Below are positions 56,340-64,000 of a stretch of DNA of 64,000 bases, piece by piece (position 1 is the stretch's first letter; every line of letters starts with the position of its first letter). Source of the DNA: Acephala macrosclerotiorum (taxonomy: Eukaryota; Ascomycota; Leotiomycetes; Helotiales; Mollisiaceae). Under the pieces are notes generated by a model. The model saw only the letters and a program-made list of their open reading frames with translations, was not told the origin of the DNA and ran no database searches. Position numbers and translations under genes: made by a program. The DNA is taken from the NCBI GenBank assembly GCA_014904845.1, contig MU119330.1, positions 86,990 to 150,989 on the forward strand, in the 5' to 3' direction.

Positions 56340-59300
56340 TAAAGTATTAATAAATAAATAAAATTTATTTTTTTATTTTTTTATATTATAATATAAATTA
56401 ATAATTTTTTTATTATTATTTTATTTTTTAATATTTATAATTATTATAAAAAATTTTATTATTTAAATAATAAATAATAATATTAAAAATTAAAATTAAT
56501 ATTTTTTAAAATGTAATTTTTATTAATAATTTTATATAAATCGAAATAAATATAAAAAAATTTATAAAAAAAAATAATTAAATTATTATTAAATTTAAAT
56601 ATAATAATAATAATAAAATATTAAATTATTTTAATTTTAATAAATTTTCTTAAAAAATAAAAAATAAAATAAAAAATTAAAATTATTTTATTATTTATAA
56701 ATAAATTTTAATTTAAAAATATAAAAAAAAAAATTAATAAAAAATAATAATATTATAAAAATCGTTTTTATTTATTTTATTTTTTTAAAAAATAAAAATT
56801 ATTATTTCGTTATTAATATTAAATAATTTATAAAAAACAAAAAATTATATTTATATTTTTAATCGTTTTTATTATAGAAATTCTATCTCTATATACTAAT
56901 ATTTCAAATACTAATCCAATTACGTATTACGAATTGTATAATTCGTAGTAATATTTTTTAATTAAATCAAATTCTCTATTACTATTGTAGTATTATTATA
57001 TATATATAATAATTTTATTTATTTTATATAGTATTTTTTTTATTAATATAAATTAATAAAAAAAAATTTTTTATAATCGAATTCGATAATTTTTTAATAA
57101 AAATTTATTTCGTATTTTACGATTAATACGTAATTTAAATAATATAAAATTTAATATTAAATATAAAGATTAAATTTATTTTTTTTTTTAAGAAATTGTA
57201 TATTTACGAATACGACGTTATTGATTTAAAAAAATAAAATAAAAAAATAAAATTTAATAAACGAAAAAAATATATATATTATAATTTTAAATATAATAAA
57301 ATTTTTAATTATTATTCTACGTATAATTAAATAAATAAACGATTTATTTTACTTTAAATTATAATAAATATTCTCGATTTTTTAAAACTTTAAATATTTT
57401 AAAAATTTTAATATTTATAATAAAAAATAATTTTTATTATTAAATTTCATTTTTTAAATAAATACTATTTATAATTAATAAAATAAATTTCTTAATAATA
57501 ATTTTATTAAATTTAATATAAACAATTAAATTTATTTTAATTCAATTTGTAATATTAAACGAATATTTATATACGATACGTACGACTAATATTATATACG
57601 CAAATAATTCGTCTTTGAAAATATTATATATTTAAAAATTATCAATTGATTCGAAAAAAATAAAAAAAGTATTCTATTAATTGAAACAATTTATCAAATT
57701 GTTATTATTGTTTTAATAAGTAAAGTATTGTTTTTTTCTCGAACTAGTAAAATCAGAAAAAGTAATATAAACAAAAAACCCAAGAATTTCTATTTCTCGC
57801 CAAATTATATAGTGTCGTAGTAGCGAAAAATTCTCTTAAAAATATTATTAATCGGTGTATACTATTAATATTGTATTATATATTCGCTCGCTATAATATC
57901 GATATTCGCCAACGAAACAATTTACGTATAAACAGTATTTTCGATAAATGAATTTAAATAAATTAAAACTTTTAATCTATATTTAATCTATTAAAAAAAC
58001 AAAATATAAACGTTTAACTCATTAAAAAACGTTTACGTTTATTAGATTAATAAATTATTAAATCGATTTAATAATAAAATAATTCAAAAACTGAAATTTA
58101 ATTAATTTTTTTTTATAAATTACAAATTTAATATTATTTAATTTGAAATACTTATTTTTTTTATTTTTTCTAAATAAATACTCAAAATAATTATTTAATA
58201 TCAATTTAATTTTTACTTAAAATTTTACACATTTTACAATTTTTATTTTATTAGAAAATAAATTATTTTTAATAAAGTTTAATATATATTTTATACTTGA
58301 AAATAAACGTTTTATTTCAATTAATATATTAAAAATAGAAAAAATATTTTTGATTATTTTAATTAAACGTAAAAATTCAATTTTATAAAAATACTATTAA
58401 TTCAAATATTCAATTTAATATTTTTAAATTAAATTTAAAAAATAGTATTTTATGTATTTATTTTACAAAGATCGAAATTAAAACTTTTTATAATTTTTTA
58501 TATTGAAACGTTTAAAAACAAATTACGAAATATTAAATTTTTAATTTAATATTAATAATTTAATTTTATTTGTTTTTTTCTAAAGAAAATATTTATTTAT
58601 TTATATAATTAAATAAAATAAACGTAAAATTAAAAAGTAAACATTAAAATAATTATTGTTAAAAGTAATAAAAATTATAATTCGAATTATTTAATCGATC
58701 GTTTAAACGATTATATAATTAAATCGATATTAGTAATTTTTTTTTTGAGAAAAAACGTTTTTTTTAATTCGTAAATTAAATACAAAGAAAAGTACTACTG
58801 TGATTATTAATGTACTATTCTACTATTAAATACTAGAAAGAAATCTGATTGTAAATTAATTGTCGTTACGTGTTGTAATATTTGATTGATTAAATTAAAC
58901 TTGAAAATTTTTTTTTCAAATTCAATATTTATAATTTTCGAATTAATCGAAAATTCTATTCTCGAAAATATTGAAAATATCGAAAAAATACTAAAAATAC
59001 TAAAATAATAATTATATATTTTTCTTTTTAATATTGTTTTTTTTAACGATTGTTTTTTTTACTATTCTCGTTTTCGTCGATTGATTTTTAAACTTCGAAA
59101 CGTTATACTTATTTTTGTATTTTGATATTAAAACGATTAATATTAATAAGTAATTTAAATATTTTATTAATATTAAATTTAATTATAATATTAATTGAAT
59201 TATTATTTTTAATAATTTATTGAATCTTTAAAAGTTTTTTACGTTTATACGATTGTTTAATAATTATAATATCGATTATAAAACGTTTTTTTTTAATAGT

Positions 59301-62300
59301 ATCGAATTTGATTATATATTTGTAAAAAAAAAAAAAATCGATACAAATAATTACGAGAATTGAATTCAATTCGAATTATTTTATAATAAAATTAAAAATA
59401 ATAAAAATCGAGATTTTTATATCGATTTTTATTATTATTGCGTATAATTCAAAAACTAAAATAATACGAGTAATTTTTTTGTATTTCGTTAAATTTTAAT
59501 AAAATAAATTGTTTTACAAATCGAATTATTTATCGCTATAAGTTTTATTACTAAAAACGATAATATATTCGATCTACGAATTGAAATTTTTATTTATAAT
59601 AAAGAAATCGTTTATAAAAACGAAAAATTTCGTTGAATATAAATTTAAACAAAAAAATCAAAGTTTATAATTGAAATTGTTTATTTGTTATTATAATCGT
59701 TTATTTAACGTTGTAATTTACTTTTTTTCGAGATATTAATATTGAATTACTATCGATATATCGTACGCAGTTTTCGATTGATAAATAAAATTAATATATA
59801 TTTTTCGAGTATATTACTTGAAATACGTTTATTTGTAAAAATTTAATTTTGAATTAATTAAATTTAAACGTTTATTTTATTCTTTTTATAAAAATACAAT
59901 TCTATTTCTAGTTTTATTTATTATTAATTTATATTCGTTAAACAATAAAAAAATATTCGATGTAAAAAATTTTATAGATTTAATTAGTAATTTGATCTTT
60001 TACAATTCAAAATTCTTTAATTTTACAAAAATTTAATTTTTTAAAATAAGCGTATTGTCGATTTATATATTGATTATTTCGAATGAAATATAATTACTTT
60101 TCGTAATAAATAAACAAAAATCGAAAATTAAAAATTCTATCGAGAATTTATTTTTATAGTAAATATTATACGTTTTATATTAATATATTTTCATTTTCAA
60201 AACTCTATAAAAAAATTTAATTATTTTAAAAACGACGTTCAATAAAAACTTATTCGTTATTTTCTTTAAAAATTTAACGAAAATAATACGTACTAATAAA
60301 ATTATTAATTGTACGTATATTTGAATAATATTTTTTAAATAAAAATTAATTTTTTTAAATTTGAAACATAAAATTAAAATAATAATAATTTATTAATTAA
60401 CGCGTTAAATAATCGAAAATTAAATCAATATTATTTTTTTGTTTTTATCGTTAAATATTTAAATTACAAAACGAGATTTTTCGTATAAAATTATTATTTT
60501 TATATTTTTAATTTCATTTATAAATTTTAAATTGAAAATTCGTTAATTATTAATTGTTTTTAAATTATTAAAAATTAATTTAAAGATTTTTTTCGCGATT
60601 AATTTATTAATTTCTTTTTTACGAAAAATTGTAAACGAATTACTTAAAATAATAATAATTTTTTTTGCGCGAAAATCTATAAATAATTGTTTATTTTTAA
60701 TTTTTTTTTCGATCAAATAAACTTTAAAAATTTTTATATTTATATAAATTGTTATATAAATGTATTTATCGAGATTAAGAACGTAAAAAAAGATTTTTAT
60801 TATAATTCGAAATAAGTATAAATTTTTCTTTGAAATATATGAAATTTTTTCGATTGAACGAAATAAATTAAATATATTTTTTTTTATTTTCGAATTTTTT
60901 TTAAAAAGATTTGATTTTGAATTTAGATTTTTTAATAAGTTTTTTTTTAATAAATGATTTTTTGATTGTTTTTTAAATTATTCGAAGTTTTAATAAAATG
61001 ATTTTATTATAATACTATAAAAATTCTTTGATTTATTTAATAATTGTAATTAATATATTTTTTATTTATTATTAAAAATATATATAATTTTTTTCATTTT
61101 TTGTTTTCTTTTTAAATAAATACGTTTAAATTTAAAAATAAATCGATCAAATAATAATTTTATAAACTATTTTTTATTCGTAGAACGTTATTAATTTAAC
61201 GAGTAATATAATATTTTCGAATTGCGATTATTGTACTTTTTATTACTTTAATTCTAGTAGTAATTAATATTGTAAACGCGTTTTATTGTAATATTCGAAA
61301 ATAAATATTGAAAATAAAAAATATAAAAATAATATTGTTCGATTTCGTTGTATTATTGATTATTTTAATCGTTATTTGAAATCGTTTTTCTTTTTATAAA
61401 TCGAAAAATTCTCGAAATAATATATTATATATATATTTTAATAAAACGTAATATTTTTTTATTAAATTAATCGAATTATAGATTTTTATTAATATAATTT
61501 TCGAGTCAATATTTATACTTTTAATATTATTATAAAATTCTTTAGAATTGAAATTCGTTTTAAGATTATAAATAATAAATATCGATAATTTAAAGTAAAT
61601 ATCGATTTAATATACTCGAAAAACGTTTTATACTTTTTTCGTCGATATATTTACAAAAAATTTTACGATTTGAAATATTATAATTTCGTTTATAATTTGA
61701 AATATTGATTTTTCGTCGATTTATAATACGTTTAAATAAACGAAATAATTAAAATTATAATCGTCGCGTAATATAAATTTAAAATGATCAAAAAATTTAC
61801 TATTTATTTGATATTATTAATAGAATTTCGTTATTTTTTTAATTTCTTTGAAATTCGTAGAATATTTTTTACGTTTTAATATTCGCGCGAATTTGACGAT
61901 CGATAAATATTCGAAGTATTTGTACAATCGTTTAAATTTCGTTTTAATCAAATAATAAATAGTAAAATCGATTTTTATTATAAAAATCTTATAATTACTA
62001 TAAATCAAATTTTCGAGTAAATTAAACAATATTTAAAAATATTTAAACGTTTTAATAATAAACGTATATCGTTTATTTTAAATAAATATATTATTAAAAT
62101 TATTGAATTTAATTCGCAATTTGTTTATATTTTAAAAATACAATAAAAAAAATACGTTTATTAAAATTACGTAAAACGTAATACGTTCAATTGACGTGTT
62201 AATATTAATAATTTCAAGAAATAAAATTTTATTGATTTTAAATTTTATTATTATTTTTTCAATTTTCAATTTATTTAATTTAACGTTTTAAATTCGTTGA

Positions 62301-64000
62301 AAAATCAAATATTAATTTTCGTCGATAATCGATTATTGAATGATACTAATATTGATTATAATATTTATAAAAATATTTAATACGTAACGATTTATTAAAT
62401 ACGTTTTTATATTAATAAATATTGAAAACAATTTTAATTGTATTATAATATTCAATATTATATAATAAATTAATTAATAATCAAATAATTCGATAATTTT
62501 AAATTTATTAATCGTATTGTAAAATATTATAAAATAATTAATCGATTGCGTAATATTGTTTTTATATAAATTTTTTTTTTTAGTAAATTTAATAATAAAT
62601 TGTTCGTATTTTTTAATAATATTAAAATTTAATTTTTCGAATTTAATTACAAATTGAATTATTTTGTTTTTATTAAACGATTTCGATTTTTTAAAATCGT
62701 TGTACGTTTTTTTTCTTTTTTTTAGTGTATAGCAAATATTTTAATAATTCGAGTTTTTATAAACGAAATATTTTTTTTTGTTTTAATATATTATTAATTT
62801 TTTGTAATTAATTCGATTATTATATCGAATGTTTTTATTGTAATATTTATAGTTTACAAAATATAATTTGATTATATTTCAATGGGTTTTTCTTTTTTCG
62901 ATTATAAAAATTCTAGAAATTGTTTTTATTTTCGTTTAAAATAAAATCGCGTTATAAACGTTTTCGTATATTGTTTGAAAATTCGATAAAAATTGAAAAA
63001 ACGTTTAATAGTATTTTAATACGTTTCGATAAACGTAGTAAAATTTGCTTTATATCATAATTTCTATTTATATATTTAAATGTAAATTAAACTATTTTTA
63101 AATCAATTCTTGATACAATATTTCGAAGTATTCGAAAGTCGTTTTATTTAAATTTTATATTCGAATTAATACGAGTATAATCGTATTTTATTAATTAAAT
63201 ATTTTATTTCGACGTTTTTCGATTTCGAAATTCGATTTTACAATTTTAATTATTTTGTCGAAGAGTAAACTTTTTTTAATGAGTTTCTAATAATAGAATT
63301 TATTAGTTTCGTCGATAAATATAATTGAAAACGCGTTACAATAATTTTCGAGTTTAATATTTATTTTCGAATATAAATCTTTGAATATTCGTATAAATAT
63401 ATTTAATAAATTTTTTTTTTTATAATATTTAAATTTATTGTTATAAATTTTTATAAAAATAATTAATTTTTTATTGAAATTAAATATTGTTTAATTCTCG
63501 CGATTGAAATTATATATTAATCGATTAAAATTTTTTAACAATTTTTTAATTTTTAATAATAATAAAAACGATAAATTTCGTTTCGAGTTTTTATTCTTTG
63601 ACGACAAATTTAATAACAATATTTTATTACGTTTTTAAAATTGTTTTTAGAGTATTGTACGTTCGAATAATATTGTTTACTTTATAAAAGATTTTGTAGT
63701 AAATTTTAATAATTGAAAGGAAAAATTCGAAAATATTAATATTATTTTTTTAATTTTTTCGATAAAAATAATAAAAAACGTTAATTTTCGAGTTTATTTT
63801 ATTTTTAAATTGATTATATTTTTTTATTAAATTTATTTTTACAATTTCTTTATGCGATTATTTTAATTATTTTTTTTTATTTGTAATATTTATTAATACT
63901 TTTAAAATTTTAATAAATCGTTTTTTCGATATTTATATTTCGTTTATTTGTAAAATTTTATATAATTTTCTTTTCGTATTTTTTTTTTTTTTTTTTTAAA
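56340..64000. repeat. AT-rich, RIP-type mutated block without genes
   Basis: About 7.7 kb of sequence that is almost entirely A and T; it runs to the window end. The few remaining C and G are mostly in CG pairs (TCGA, ACGT, TTCG), while CA/TG pairs are scarce. That fits repeat-induced point mutation, which turns CA into TA and spares CG. It argues against ordinary methyl-CpG decay and against mitochondrial DNA. No reading frame looks functional; the only longer one (about 61817-62029, minus strand) is AT-driven. Such blocks in ascomycetes are usually old transposons. Two islands are less altered: about 57720-57900 and 58780-58880. I could not identify the original elements. Confidence 0.9.

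Noticed and set aside
61817..62029. 70-residue frame in the AT-rich block
   Set aside because: It is made almost only of AT-rich codons (Ile, Lys, Phe, Tyr, Asn), as expected by chance in such DNA. It may be a mutated transposon fragment, but no motif survives.
63970..64000. Poly-T run at the window end as a possible telomere or poly-A retroelement tail
   Set aside because: No TTAGGG-type repeats; homopolymer runs are common throughout the AT-rich block.
56340..64000. Mitochondrial origin of the AT-rich block
   Set aside because: No mitochondrial genes or tRNAs, and the surviving C and G are concentrated in CG pairs, which fits RIP rather than organelle DNA.

Overview
The window looks like nuclear DNA of a filamentous ascomycete. 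Genes carry short introns (about 43-60 nt as a rule) with GTRNGT-like donors, CTRAY-like branch points and YAG acceptors. Families include Zn2Cys6 regulators, a Dal5-type permease, GH28/CE8 pectinases, secreted phospholipase B, a SesA-type NLR, DUF6594, DUF7704 and DUF8004-type proteins. The last 7.7 kb is an extremely AT-rich block of the kind made by repeat-induced point mutation (RIP). The mix suggests a plant-associated Leotiomycete (Helotiales-like); that placement is inference. All gene models were spliced by eye.

Layout. 1-10.3 kb: the 5' part of a caspase-like gene cut by the window edge, a ~92-residue protein, a DUF6594 membrane protein, an ankyrin-repeat protein, and a four-helix (MARVEL-like) membrane protein, separated by gene-poor stretches with minisatellites. 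11.3-19.3 kb: DPH2 (diphthamide synthesis) and a 1231-residue DUF8004-type protein. 20-24.7 kb: gene-poor, with a perfect inverted repeat. 24.7-26.2 kb: an anhydro-N-acetylmuramic acid kinase homologue. 28.4-34.9 kb: a Dal5-like permease and a Zn2Cys6 regulator sharing one divergent promoter, followed by an M20 amidohydrolase; together these look like a small uptake-and-hydrolysis module. 35.2-38.4 kb: a secreted GH28 pectinase beside a decayed pectin methylesterase. 40.7-43.1 kb: a 721-residue fungal conserved protein. 45.2-48.8 kb: GPI-type phospholipase B and a metacaspase without a prodomain. 49.4-51.5 kb: a frameshifted DUF7704 gene and an SDR with one extra base. 52.6-55.4 kb: an intact SesA/NB-ARC/TPR NLR. 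55.5-56.2 kb: a LOV (blue-light receptor) relic with RIP-type changes, directly beside the AT-rich block at about 56.34-64.0 kb.

Most notable: the LOV relic whose photoactive cysteine is gone, with G-to-A and C-to-T changes pointing to RIP leaking out of the AT-rich block; the NLR and metacaspase (both cell-death-type genes) within 8 kb of each other at that boundary; a Zn2Cys6 regulator whose second half-cluster is duplicated; a bacterial-wall-recycling kinase homologue in a fungus; and a run of single-base indels between 38 and 51 kb that could be real decay or assembly error.
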